This document shows, piece after piece, positions 29,043 to 37,488 of a stretch of 64,000 bases of DNA. The translations under genes and the position numbers were made by a program. Under the pieces are notes generated by a model. That model was not told the origin of the DNA and did no database searches. It was given only the letters and a program-made list of their open reading frames with translations. The first letter of the stretch is position 1. Each line of letters starts with the position of its first letter. The DNA comes from Falsirhodobacter xinxiangensis (GTDB lineage Bacteria > Pseudomonadota > Alphaproteobacteria > Rhodobacterales > Rhodobacteraceae): the NCBI RefSeq assembly GCF_004959935.1, contig NZ_SMYN01000003.1, positions 62,001 to 126,000 on the forward strand. Reading direction: 5' to 3'.

Positions 29043-29926
29043 TGGACCGCAAGGAACGCAAAGGATTGGGCCGCGGGCTGTCGGCTTTGATGGCAGATAT
29101 CAACGTCAGCGCTCCGACGGAAAGCGGCCGCCGCGCCGACATGACGGTTCCGATCGAAAAGATCGTGCCGAATCCCGACCAGCCGCGCCGCGAGTTCGCG
29201 CCAGAGGCATTGAACGACCTTGCTGCGTCCATCCGGCAGAAGGGCGTGATCCAGCCGCTGATCGTGCGTCCGATCCCGCACAGCGACCGATACGAGATCG
29301 TCGCGGGCGAGCGGCGCTGGCGGGCCTCGCAACTGGCGCAACTTCATGATCTCCCGGTCGTAATTCGTGATTTCGACGATACCGAAGTTCTGGAAGTCGC
29401 GATCATCGAAAACATCCAGCGCGCCGATCTGAACCCGGTCGAGGAGGCCATGGGTTTCCGCCAGTTGATGGAACGCTTCGGCCATACACAGGAAAAGCTT
29501 GCGGAGGCGCTTTCCAAAAGCCGCTCTCACATAGCTAACCTATTGAGATTGCTGAATCTTCCCGACGATGTGCAGGCGATGCTGCGCGAAGGAAAGCTTT
29601 CCGCCGGCCACGCGCGCGCGCTGATCACATCGGAAAACGCATCCGAGCTTGCGCGAAAGGTCGTCGAAAAGGGCCTCTCCGTCCGCGAGACCGAGAAGCT
29701 TGCGAAAGGTGCCGCCCCGTCCAAAGCGCGGGGTGCGCGGGCTGAAAAAGACGCCGACACACGCGCGCTGGAGGGCGATCTTTCCGCAAATCTGGGCATG
29801 GAGGTTCAGATCGAACACCTTGCCGGCGGAGAGAGCGGTGTGCTGTCCATCCGCTACAAGACGCTGGAAGATCTGGACAACCTCTGTCGGGTGCTGACCC
29901 AGATCAATCAGGGCGCGTCCAGATAA
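29042..29926 (+). CDS. parB: Chromosome-partitioning protein ParB
   Basis: A 294-residue CTP-dependent DNA clamp that loads at parS. The start GLGRGLSALM is the ParA-interaction end; GERRWRASQLA and ENIQRADLNPVEEA are the CTP-binding ParB/Srx motifs; a helix-turn-helix follows (QEKLAEALSKSRSHIANLLRLL). The ATG at 29042 overlaps the parA stop by one base; a GTG at 29039 is also in frame. The perfect parS pair upstream is its expected target. The 3' end overlaps the convergent YbaN-like gene by 23 bases. Confidence 0.95.
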   Translation: MDRKERKGLGRGLSALMADINVSAPTESGRRADMTVPIEKIVPNPDQPRREFAPEALNDLAASIRQKGVIQPLIVRPIPHSDRYEIVAGERRWRASQLAQLHDLPVVIRDFDDTEVLEVAIIENIQRADLNPVEEAMGFRQLMERFGHTQEKLAEALSKSRSHIANLLRLLNLPDDVQAMLREGKLSAGHARALITSENASELARKVVEKGLSVRETEKLAKGAAPSKARGARAEKDADTRALEGDLSANLGMEVQIEHLAGGESGVLSIRYKTLEDLDNLCRVLTQINQGASR

Positions 29927-30254
29927 ACACCGCGACGCAGCCCAGCGTCGCGGCCTGAATCGCGATCACCGGGCCGGGCAGCTTCAGCCCTACCGAGACC
30001 AACCACACAGCCAACATCGACACGCTGGCCGCGATCTTCGCCTTGCGCGAGATCGCACCCCTTGCGCGCCAATCGCGGATCGGCGGCCCCAGCCGGGGAT
30101 GCCGCATCAGCCACGAATGCAGCCGTTCCGATGATCGGGCAAAGCACCAGGCGGCCAAAAGCAGAAACGGCACCGTCGGCAGCAGGGGCAGGACGACGCC
30201 CACAATCCCAAGACCGAGGGCAAGGAAGCCCAGAGCGGCCCATACAGGCCGCAT
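29904..30254 (-). CDS. YbaN/DUF454-family inner-membrane protein
   Basis: A 116-residue protein with three hydrophobic segments (about residues 4-24, 26-40 and 76-112). GFLALGLGIVGVVLPLLPTVPFLLLAAWCFARSSERLHSWL is the DUF454 signature. Function is unknown. The ATG at 30252-30254 overlaps the hemW stop by one base; an in-frame GTG at 30257 is an alternative. Last gene of the hemW-ridA-rdgB-rph minus-strand run. Confidence 0.88.
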   Translation of the reverse strand: MRPVWAALGFLALGLGIVGVVLPLLPTVPFLLLAAWCFARSSERLHSWLMRHPRLGPPIRDWRARGAISRKAKIAASVSMLAVWLVSVGLKLPGPVIAIQAATLGCVAVFIWTRPD

Positions 30255-31402
30255 CACGCCGCCAGCGCGGCGATGACCGAGTTCAACACGATCCGGCCCT
30301 CTGCGGTCGCCCTGAGGCGCCCTTGGGTCATTTCGACCATCCCCATCCGCGCCAGATCGTCGATCTTCGCCGGGGAGGGGGCCGCGTTCATTCCGGCCAG
30401 CCGGGCGATTTCCAACCCTTCCGACAGGCGCAGACCCATGATGAGGTATTCGTCAGCCTGTTCGCCAGAACTCATCGCCTCGCGCGGCAACTCGCCCGAT
30501 CCCGCCTCGGCGCGCGCAAGCCACGCATCCGGCATCCGCTCGGCAACAGTCGCCCAGCGGACGCCGTCCAGGGTCAGCCGTCCATGCGCACCGGGACCGA
30601 TCCCGGCATAATCGCCGCCCTCCCAATAGATCCGGTTATGGCACGACTCGGCCCCCGGACGCGCATGGTTCGAAACCTCGTATGCGGGCATCCCGGCCGC
30701 CTCGCACAGATCCTGCGTCAGCGCATACATATCGGCCCCCAGATCGTCGCTGGGCAGCCCCTTCAGCCCCCCGCGGGCCAGACGGTCGCCGAATGCGGTC
30801 CCGTCCTCCACGGTCAGCTGGTAAAGCGACAGGTGATCAACCGCCATAGAAAGCGCCTCGCCCAGTTCCGCGCGCCAGTCGTCCAGCGTCTGGTCCTGCC
30901 GGGCATAGATCAGATCGAAGCTGACACGATCAAAGACCGACCGCGCGATGTCGAAGGCCCGCTTCGCATCCGCGACCGAATGCAGCCGACCCAGCCGCCG
31001 CAAATGCTCGTCCCGCAGCGACTGCACGCCCATCGAGACACGGTTCACCCCCGCCTCGGAAAATCCGCGAAACCGACCCGCCTCGACCGAGCCGGGATTG
31101 GCCTCCAGCGTCACTTCCAGATCGTTTGCCATGATCCACGTGGAACGCACCCGTTCAAGGATCGCCGCCACAAGGTCCGGGTTCATGAGCGACGGCGTGC
31201 CGCCCCCGAAGAAGACCGTGTTCAGCACGCGGCCCTGCGTCTCGGCCCCGATCCGGTCGATCTCGGCCAGAAAGGCCGTCTCCCACCGTTTCTGGTCCAC
31301 CGAGGCGGCCACATGGCTGTTGAAATCGCAATAAGGGCATTTCGACTGGCAGAACGGCCAGTGCAGGTAGAGCCCGAACCCTCCGTTCCGCCAATCTTCC
31401 AT
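30254..31402 (-). CDS. hemW: HemW-type radical SAM haem chaperone
   Basis: A 382-residue radical SAM protein. The cluster motif C18-x3-C22-x2-C25 (CQSKCPYC) is followed by DFNSH; FFGGGTPSLM and LEANPGS also fit. It was long annotated as oxygen-independent coproporphyrinogen oxidase, but the short HemN-like group with this motif is regarded as a haem-transfer protein (HemW). Starts 3 bases after the ridA stop. Confidence 0.92.
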   Translation of the reverse strand: MEDWRNGGFGLYLHWPFCQSKCPYCDFNSHVAASVDQKRWETAFLAEIDRIGAETQGRVLNTVFFGGGTPSLMNPDLVAAILERVRSTWIMANDLEVTLEANPGSVEAGRFRGFSEAGVNRVSMGVQSLRDEHLRRLGRLHSVADAKRAFDIARSVFDRVSFDLIYARQDQTLDDWRAELGEALSMAVDHLSLYQLTVEDGTAFGDRLARGGLKGLPSDDLGADMYALTQDLCEAAGMPAYEVSNHARPGAESCHNRIYWEGGDYAGIGPGAHGRLTLDGVRWATVAERMPDAWLARAEAGSGELPREAMSSGEQADEYLIMGLRLSEGLEIARLAGMNAAPSPAKIDDLARMGMVEMTQGRLRATAEGRIVLNSVIAALAA

Positions 31403-31405
31403 GAC

Positions 31406-31783
31406 TTACCCCTTGAAGGCCGTGACGTCGATCTCGACCAGCATTTCCGGTTTGATCAGGCCAGCCACGACCATCGTTGCGGCGGGGCGAACGTCCGCGA
31501 AAACCTCGCCCAACGCAGGGACCAGATCATCGACCAGCGCCGCATCGGTCACGGTGTATTGCACCCGCACCACGTCGGCGAAGGAGAACCCACCCTCGGC
31601 CAGCGCGCGCCCGATGGTCGCAAAGCAGCCCCGCGCCTGATCGGCAATGCCTTCGGGCATGACGCCATCGACATAGCCGGTGGTGCCCGAAACGAAGCAC
31701 CAGTCGCCTTTAACGACCGCACGGGAATATCCCATTTTCGCCTCGAAGGGCGATCCAGAGGAGATGAGTTTCACGCGAAACAT
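31406..31783 (-). CDS. RidA-family enamine/imine deaminase
   Basis: A 125-residue RidA/YjgF-family protein, starting [24 protein letters not shown] with VSGTTGY and a C-terminal ATMVVAGLIKPEMLVEIDVTA. Canonical RidA hydrolyses the 2-aminoacrylate released by threonine/serine dehydratases; IlvA lies elsewhere in this window. The catalytic Arg (as in VRVQYTV / VFADVRPA) is visible, so deaminase activity is plausible. The start region overlaps rdgB by 13 bases and also forms a 14/16 match to parS. Confidence 0.88.
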   Translation of the reverse strand: MFRVKLISSGSPFEAKMGYSRAVVKGDWCFVSGTTGYVDGVMPEGIADQARGCFATIGRALAEGGFSFADVVRVQYTVTDAALVDDLVPALGEVFADVRPAATMVVAGLIKPEMLVEIDVTAFKG

Positions 31784-32379
31784 CCTTCGACAAGTTTGCG
31801 GAACGCATCCGCACGGTGGGAGATCTCGTTCTTCTTTTCGGTCGGCAATTCGCCCAATGTGGTGTCGAACCCGTCCGGTTGGAAGATGGGGTCGTATCCG
31901 TGGCCCTGCGCGCCGCGCATCGGCCAGACGACCTGCCCTGGCAGACGACCCACGAACACCTCGTCATGCCCGTCGGGCCAGGCCAGAACCAATGTGGCGT
32001 TGAACTGGGCGGTGCGCGGGAAGGGCGCATCCGCTGCCTCCAGCTTCTCCCATGTCTTGGTCATCGCCATGACGAAATCGCGCCCGTTCGGCGTTTCAGC
32101 CCAATCGGCGGTATAGACACCCGGCGCGCCGTCCAGCGCGTCGATGGTGATCCCGCTGTCATCGGCCAGCGCCGGCAGCCCCGAGGCCTTGGCCGCCGAA
32201 TGGGCCTTGATCCGCGCATTGCCGACGAAGGTGTTTTCCGTCTCGACAGGCTCGGGCAGGCCCAGTTCCGCCGCCGACACCACCGAAATGCCAAAGGGTG
32301 CCAGCAGCGCCGTCATCTCGGCCAGCTTGCCCTTGTTGTGGGTGGCGACCAGCAGGCGGTCCCCTTCGAACTTCCTCAT
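31771..32379 (-). CDS. rdgB: RdgB/HAM1 non-canonical purine NTP pyrophosphatase
   Basis: A 202-residue house-cleaning enzyme hydrolysing d[18 protein letters not shown] near residues 11-22, [18 protein letters not shown] and [10 protein letters not shown] at the end are diagnostic. The ATG at 32377-32379 overlaps the rph stop by 4 bases; the adjacency of rdgB and rph is a widely conserved pairing. Confidence 0.94.
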   Translation of the reverse strand: MRKFEGDRLLVATHNKGKLAEMTALLAPFGISVVSAAELGLPEPVETENTFVGNARIKAHSAAKASGLPALADDSGITIDALDGAPGVYTADWAETPNGRDFVMAMTKTWEKLEAADAPFPRTAQFNATLVLAWPDGHDEVFVGRLPGQVVWPMRGAQGHGYDPIFQPDGFDTTLGELPTEKKNEISHRADAFRKLVEGCFA

Positions 32380-33089
32380 GCGATGGCCGCCTTCTGCGCA
32401 GCGACCAGCGCGGCATTCCCCGCCTCGGCCAGATCCAGAAGCTGCATCATCTCCTCGCGCGAGAAGGTCGCGCCCTCGGCCGACATCTGCACCTCGATCA
32501 GACGCCCGCGTCCGGTCAGGATGAAGTTCCCGTCCGTGCCTGCGGTGCTGTCCTCGGCATAGTCCAGATCCAGCACCGGCTGCCCGGCATAGATGCCGCA
32601 GGACACGGCGGCGACGTGATCGACCAGCGGGTCCGACACGATCGCCCCGGTCTTCAAGAGCTTGTTCATCGCCAGACGCAGCGCGACCCAGCCACCGGTG
32701 ATCGACGCGCAGCGCGTGCCGCCATCGGCCTGAAGCACGTCGCAGTCGATCACGATCTGCCGCTCGCCCAGCGCCGAGCGGTCCACGCCCGCCCGCAGCG
32801 CCCGCCCGATCAGACGCTGGATTTCCTGCGTGCGGCCCGATTGCTTGCCCGCCGCGGCCTCGCGCCGGTTGCGGCTGTTGGTGGCGCGGGGCAGCATCCC
32901 GTATTCCGCCGTCACCCAGCCAAGGCCGGTATTCTTCAGGAACGAAGGCGCCTTGTCCTCGATGGTGGCGGAACACAGCACATGCGTCTCGCCCATCTTG
33001 ATCAGGCACGACCCTTCGGCATGTTTCATCACGTTCGGCTCGATCGAGACGTCGCGCAGCTGGTTCAGGTGACGGCCGGAGGGACGCAT
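32376..33089 (-). CDS. rph: Ribonuclease PH
   Basis: A 237-residue phosphorolytic 3' exonuclease that trims tRNA precursors. [20 protein letters not shown] at the start, [19 protein letters not shown] and [12 protein letters not shown] are family signatures. The ATG at 33087-33089 has AAAAAGGAG upstream on minus, so this start is secure and the in-frame extension to 33233 is rejected. First gene of the rph-rdgB-ridA-hemW-ybaN operon. Confidence 0.95.
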   Translation of the reverse strand: MRPSGRHLNQLRDVSIEPNVMKHAEGSCLIKMGETHVLCSATIEDKAPSFLKNTGLGWVTAEYGMLPRATNSRNRREAAAGKQSGRTQEIQRLIGRALRAGVDRSALGERQIVIDCDVLQADGGTRCASITGGWVALRLAMNKLLKTGAIVSDPLVDHVAAVSCGIYAGQPVLDLDYAEDSTAGTDGNFILTGRGRLIEVQMSAEGATFSREEMMQLLDLAEAGNAALVAAQKAAIA

Positions 33090-33114
33090 GGAAAACTCCT
33101 TTTTTGCTTGGCCC

Positions 33115-33144
33115 CAGATACTGCCCGAAGCCCTGCGGATGCAA
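33115..33144 (-). promoter_or_regulatory. Candidate promoter for the rph operon
   Basis: On the minus strand TTGCAT (33144-33139), an 18-base spacer and TATCTG (33120-33115), about 25 bases before the rph start. Confidence 0.35.
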
Positions 33145-33147
33145 GCA

Positions 33148-33177
33148 TTGACGCGGGGGGCACGCCGCCCGTAATCT
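33148..33177 (+). promoter_or_regulatory. Candidate promoter for hrcA-grpE
   Basis: TTGACG at 33148-33153, an 18-base spacer and TAATCT at 33172-33177, shortly before the hrcA start. No CIRCE inverted repeat and no convincing sigma32 element was seen here, so autoregulation by HrcA at this promoter is not supported by the sequence. Confidence 0.4.
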
Positions 33178-33201
33178 CGGCTACCCGCCAAAGTGATGCC
33201 G

Positions 33202-34260
33202 ATGACCGAAGTTCCGAAACTGCTGGCCGACATGAACGACCGCTCGCGCGAGGTTTTCCGCCGCGTGGTCGAAGGCTACCTTTCCAGCGGAGAGCCTGTC
33301 GGCTCGCGCACCCTGACCCGTTCGATGAACGAAAAGGTCAGCGCGGCCACGATCCGCAACGTGATGCAGGATCTGGAGTTTCTGGGCCTTCTGGACAGCC
33401 CGCACATCTCGGCGGGGCGAGTGCCGACCCAGCTTGGACTGCGGATGTTCGTGGACGGGCTTCTGGAGGTCGGGCAGGTGTCCGAAGCCGACCGCGAACG
33501 CATCGACGCCAGCGGCAGCGACGCGGATGTCGCGACCATCCTCGACCGCGTCAGCAACACGTTGTCGGGCATCACGCGCGGCGCCAGCCTTGTGCTCGCC
33601 CCGAAGCACGAGGCCGCGATCCGCCATATCGAATTCGTCAGCCTCGGCCCCGACCGCGCGCTGGTGGTGCTGGTCTTTGCCGACGGGCAGGTGGAAAACC
33701 GCGTCTTCGCCCCGCCGCCCGGCCAGACGGCGTCGTCCATGCGCGAAGCGGCGAATTTCCTGAACGCGCTGGCGGGCGGCAAGACCCTGACCGAGCTGCG
33801 TCAGACCATCGTGCAGGACATGGCCAAACGGCGGCAGGAAATCGACAGCCTTGCGCAAGCCCTTGTCGATGCCGGCCTCGCCTTGTGGGAAAACCCCGGC
33901 GAGCAGTCCGAGCGTCTGATCGTGCGCGGTCAGGCCAATCTTCTGGACGCCGACGCGCGCGACGTGGAGCGCATCCGCAGCCTGTTCGACGATCTGGAAC
34001 GCAAGCGCGACATCGCCGAATACCTGCATCTGACCGAAACCGGCGACGGGGTGCGCATTTTTATCGGCTCCGAGAACAAGCTTTTCTCACTTTCGGGTTC
34101 CTCTTTGGTTGTCTCTCCTTATATGAACGCCGATCGGAAGATCATCGGCGCCGTGGGCGTGATCGGGCCGACGCGGCTGAACTATGGCCGCATCGTGCCG
34201 ATCGTGGATTACACGGCGCAACTGGTCGGACGCCTCGTGTCGGAACGGGGCAAGGGATAG
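33202..34260 (+). CDS. hrcA: Heat-shock repressor HrcA
   Basis: A 352-residue repressor that normally binds CIRCE upstream of groESL or dnaK. The N-terminal winged helix includes [27 protein letters not shown] and [13 protein letters not shown], followed by [18 protein letters not shown]. The C-terminal end [28 protein letters not shown] is typical. Starts at 33193 (GTG), 33196 and 33202 are all in frame; 33202 is closest to family length. Followed by grpE after 4 bases. Confidence 0.92.
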   Translation: MTEVPKLLADMNDRSREVFRRVVEGYLSSGEPVGSRTLTRSMNEKVSAATIRNVMQDLEFLGLLDSPHISAGRVPTQLGLRMFVDGLLEVGQVSEADRERIDASGSDADVATILDRVSNTLSGITRGASLVLAPKHEAAIRHIEFVSLGPDRALVVLVFADGQVENRVFAPPPGQTASSMREAANFLNALAGGKTLTELRQTIVQDMAKRRQEIDSLAQALVDAGLALWENPGEQSERLIVRGQANLLDADARDVERIRSLFDDLERKRDIAEYLHLTETGDGVRIFIGSENKLFSLSGSSLVVSPYMNADRKIIGAVGVIGPTRLNYGRIVPIVDYTAQLVGRLVSERGKG

Positions 34261-34264
34261 GAAT

Positions 34265-34786
34265 ATGACGGAAGAGAACAAGGACGACATGACCGACATG
34301 CCCGAAATGCTGGACGACACGTCCGAGCTGGAAGCCCTGCGCGCCGAACGGGACGAACTGCGCGACCGCTTCATGCGCGCGCTGGCCGATGCCGAAAACG
34401 CCCGCAAACGTGCTGACCGCGACCGGCGCGAGGCCGAGCAATATGGCGGCACCCGCCTTGCCCGCGACCTGCTGCCCGTGCACGACAACCTGCGCCGCGC
34501 GCTGGATGCCGCGACGGAGGAACAGCGCGAACAGGCCGCCGCCCTGATCGAAGGCGTCGAGCTGACCATGCGCGAACTCCTCAACGTGATGACCAAGCAT
34601 GGCGTTACGCCCATCGCACCCGCCATCGGCGACCAGTTTGACCCGCAGCATCATCAGGCGATGTTCGAAGCACCGGTTCCCGGCACCAAGGCGGGCCAGA
34701 TCATTCAGGTGATGACCGAAGGCTTCATGATCCATGACCGCCTTCTGCGTCCGGCGCAGGTCGGCGTGTCTTCGACCCCGGCATGA
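34265..34786 (+). CDS. grpE: Nucleotide exchange factor GrpE
   Basis: A 173-residue DnaK co-chaperone. A long coiled coil (about residues 18-80, ALRAERDELRDRFMRALADAENARKRADRDR) precedes the beta domain with FDPQHHQAMFE and GFMIHDRLLRPAQV. An in-frame reading from 34184 lies within hrcA and is rejected. Forms an operon with hrcA; dnaK/dnaJ are not in the window. Confidence 0.94.
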   Translation: MTEENKDDMTDMPEMLDDTSELEALRAERDELRDRFMRALADAENARKRADRDRREAEQYGGTRLARDLLPVHDNLRRALDAATEEQREQAAALIEGVELTMRELLNVMTKHGVTPIAPAIGDQFDPQHHQAMFEAPVPGTKAGQIIQVMTEGFMIHDRLLRPAQVGVSSTPA

Positions 34787-34789
34787 GTG

Positions 34790-34812
34790 GGCGCCCCTCG
34801 GGGCGCCTTTTT
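34790..34812 (+). terminator. Rho-independent terminator of hrcA-grpE
   Basis: An 8-bp stem GGCGCCCC / GGGGCGCC (34790-34797 and 34800-34807) with a two-base gap and a run of five T (34808-34812), 3 bases after the grpE stop and abutting the convergent mutS stop. Confidence 0.8.
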
Positions 34813-37379
34813 CACAGCATCCCGCGCAATTCATAGACCAGCTTCAACGCCTCCATCGGCGTCATCTGGTCAGGGCTCGCCTCTCGCAGCTTCGCCTCCA
34901 CCGCCGAGGCTTTGACGGGCGCGGGGGCAGGCGTGCGGAACAGCGGCAGATCGTCGATCACCGCCTGACGCCGCCCGCCCTCGCGGTCGCCCGCCTCCAG
35001 CGCCTCCAGCACGGCCTTCGCACGCTCGATCACCGCGCCCGGCAAACCCGCCAGCCGCGCCACCTGCACGCCGTAGGATCGGTCCGCCGCGCCCTTTCGA
35101 ACCGAGTGCAGGAAGATCACGTCCCCCTCATGCTCGGTCACCGCGACGGTCGCATTCTCGATCCCGGAAAGCTTTTTCGAAAGCGCGGTCATCTCGTGGT
35201 AATGCGTGGCGAACAGCGCGCGGCAGCGGTTCGCATCGTGCAGATGCTCCATCGTGGCCCAGGCGATCGACAGCCCGTCATAGGTGGCAGTGCCGCGCCC
35301 GATCTCGTCCAGAATGACCAGCGCACGATCATCGGCTTGATTGAGGATCGCCGCCGTCTCGACCATCTCCACCATGAAGGTGGACCGCCCGCGTGCCAGA
35401 TCGTCCGCCGCACCCACCCGGCTGAAAAGCTGGCTGACCAGCCCGACATGCGCCGTCTTGGCCGGAACGAAACTGCCCGCCTGCGCTAGAAGCGCGATCA
35501 GCGCGTTCTGACGAAGGAAGGTCGATTTCCCCGCCATGTTCGGACCCGTCAGCAGCCAGATCGGCGCGGTCGTCAGATCGCAGTCGTTGGCAACGAACGC
35601 ATCGCCCTTCTTCCGCAGCGCGCGTTCCACCACCGGATGCCGCCCCTGTTCCACATGAAACGCACGGCTGTCATCGACCTTCGGCGCGCACCAATCCTCG
35701 GCCACGGCCAGATCGGCCAGCGCCGCCAGCACGTCCAGCTGCGCCAGCGCCCGCGCGGCGGTGCCGATGGCGGCGGCGTTCTCCATGATGGCAGCACAAA
35801 GCGCCGCGAAATGCCGCTTCTCGATCTCCATGGCGTGGTTGCCCGCGTTGAGGATGCGCGTTTCCAGTTCCGACAGTTCCAGCGTGGTGAAGCGCAGCTG
35901 GTTGGCGGTGGTTTGGCGGTGGATGAAGCCCGCCTCGCGCATCACCGTCTCATGCGTGGTGGTGACCTCGATGAAATAGCCCAGCACGTTGTTGTGCTTG
36001 ATCTTCAGACTTTGCACGCCGGTCTGCGCGACATACTCGGCCTGCATCTTCGCGATGACGCCGCGCCCCTCGTCGCGCAGGCGGCGGGTGTCGTCCAGTT
36101 CCGCGTCGAACCCTTCGGCGATGAAGCCGCCGTCGCGCGCCAGCAGCGGCGGCTCGGCGATCAGCGCCTGATCCAGCAGGTCGCACAGCCCCTCGTGCCC
36201 GCGCAACGCCGACAGCGCATCCGTCATCAACTCCGGCACGTCCGACATGCGCCCGATCGCCTCGGCCTGCGTAAGCCCGGCACGGATGGCGGCCAGATCA
36301 CGCGGCCCCGCGCGGTCCAGCGCGACGCGGGACAGGGCGCGGTCCATATCCGGCACGCGGCGCAGATCCTCGCGCAGATCGGCGCGCGCCCGCGCATGGT
36401 CCACAAGGAACGCGACCGCCTCATGCCGCGCCGCGATCACCTTCAGATCGCAGGAGGGCGATGCCAGCCGCCGTTCCAGCAGCCGCGCGCCGGGGGCGGT
36501 CACGGTCCGGTCGATGGAGGATAGCAGCGAGCCGTCGCGGCCGCCCGCCATGCTCTCCGTCACCTCTAGATTGCGGCGGGTGGCGGCGTCGATCTGCATC
36601 GCGGCCCCCGGCATCTCGCGCACGGGGGCGCGCAGCAGCGGCATCCGACCGCGCTGCGTCAGGTCCAGATACTCGACCAGCGCGCCCAGTGCCGACACCT
36701 CGGCCCGTGCAAAGCCGCCGAAGCCCTCCAGCGATCCGACCTTCCACAACTCCCGCAGACGTTTCTCGGCCGAGGCGCTGTCGAAGGCCGACCGGGCCAG
36801 CGGGGTGATGGCCATGCCTTCGGGCGCGACCTCGGACCCTTCGGCCACCAGAAGTTCGCGCGGCGACAGGCGTCCCAGTTCCGGCAGCAGACGCGGGCGC
36901 GGGCAGCTCATCACCCGCAGCTCGCCCGTGGAAATGTCGGTCCATGCCAGCGCGGCCTCGTCCCGCACCTCGGCAAAGGCGGCCAGATAGTTGTGCCGCC
37001 GCGCCTCCAGCAGCGCATCCTCGGTCAGCGTGCCGGGGGTGACGACGCGCACCACCTCGCGCCGGACAACCGCCTTGTATCCGCGCTTCTTCGCCTCGGC
37101 GGGGTCCTCCATCTGTTCGGCGATGGCGACGCGGAACCCCTTGCGGATCAGGCCCAGCAGATACCCGTCCGACGAATGATGCGGCACTCCGCACATGGCG
37201 ATATCCTCGCCCAGATGCTTGCCGCGTTTCGTCAGCGCGATGTCCAGCGCCTCGGAAGCCAGAATGGCGTCGTGGAAGAACATCTCATAGAAGTCACCCA
37301 TCCGGTAGAACAGGATCGCATCCCGATGCTGCGCCTTGATCTCCAGATATTGTGCCATCATGGGCGTGGGCTCGGTCAT
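34812..37379 (-). CDS. mutS: DNA mismatch repair protein MutS
   Basis: An 855-residue mismatch sensor. The mismatch-reading F-Y-E at 30-32 (MGDFYEMF), the connector/lever domains, the ABC-type ATPase with GPNMAGKSTFLRQ, the signature region ARGRSTFMVEM, Walker B LVILDEIGRGTATYDG and the ATHYHEM switch are all present in order. Length matches the family. Single minus-strand gene between grpE and maeB. Confidence 0.96.
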   Translation of the reverse strand: MTEPTPMMAQYLEIKAQHRDAILFYRMGDFYEMFFHDAILASEALDIALTKRGKHLGEDIAMCGVPHHSSDGYLLGLIRKGFRVAIAEQMEDPAEAKKRGYKAVVRREVVRVVTPGTLTEDALLEARRHNYLAAFAEVRDEAALAWTDISTGELRVMSCPRPRLLPELGRLSPRELLVAEGSEVAPEGMAITPLARSAFDSASAEKRLRELWKVGSLEGFGGFARAEVSALGALVEYLDLTQRGRMPLLRAPVREMPGAAMQIDAATRRNLEVTESMAGGRDGSLLSSIDRTVTAPGARLLERRLASPSCDLKVIAARHEAVAFLVDHARARADLREDLRRVPDMDRALSRVALDRAGPRDLAAIRAGLTQAEAIGRMSDVPELMTDALSALRGHEGLCDLLDQALIAEPPLLARDGGFIAEGFDAELDDTRRLRDEGRGVIAKMQAEYVAQTGVQSLKIKHNNVLGYFIEVTTTHETVMREAGFIHRQTTANQLRFTTLELSELETRILNAGNHAMEIEKRHFAALCAAIMENAAAIGTAARALAQLDVLAALADLAVAEDWCAPKVDDSRAFHVEQGRHPVVERALRKKGDAFVANDCDLTTAPIWLLTGPNMAGKSTFLRQNALIALLAQAGSFVPAKTAHVGLVSQLFSRVGAADDLARGRSTFMVEMVETAAILNQADDRALVILDEIGRGTATYDGLSIAWATMEHLHDANRCRALFATHYHEMTALSKKLSGIENATVAVTEHEGDVIFLHSVRKGAADRSYGVQVARLAGLPGAVIERAKAVLEALEAGDREGGRRQAVIDDLPLFRTPAPAPVKASAVEAKLREASPDQMTPMEALKLVYELRGML

Positions 37380-37488
37380 GTGGTCCTCCGGTCGCTCGAC
37401 CGCCTTTCTAACGTCCCCGCCAATGCTGCGCCAGCACGGTTGCCGCCCAGATTTTCAGCGGCTAAGACGGCAAAAAAGGGGAAAAGCC

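Noticed and set aside
31130-31147. CCACGTGG palindrome inside hemW
   Set aside because: Core CACGTG with arms that do not match parS; short palindromes of this kind are common at this GC.
30062-32116. 684-codon plus-strand open frame opposite hemW, ridA and rdgB
   Set aside because: Covers three recognisable minus-strand genes; composition is typical of antisense frames in GC-rich DNA.
33090-33201. CIRCE operator upstream of hrcA
   Set aside because: No TTAGCACTC-N9-GAGTGCTAA or near match was seen.
35647-35662. parS-like TGTTCCACATGAAACG inside mutS
   Set aside because: Three differences from the perfect site (two if the fifth base is free), interior coding location and asymmetry make chance likely.
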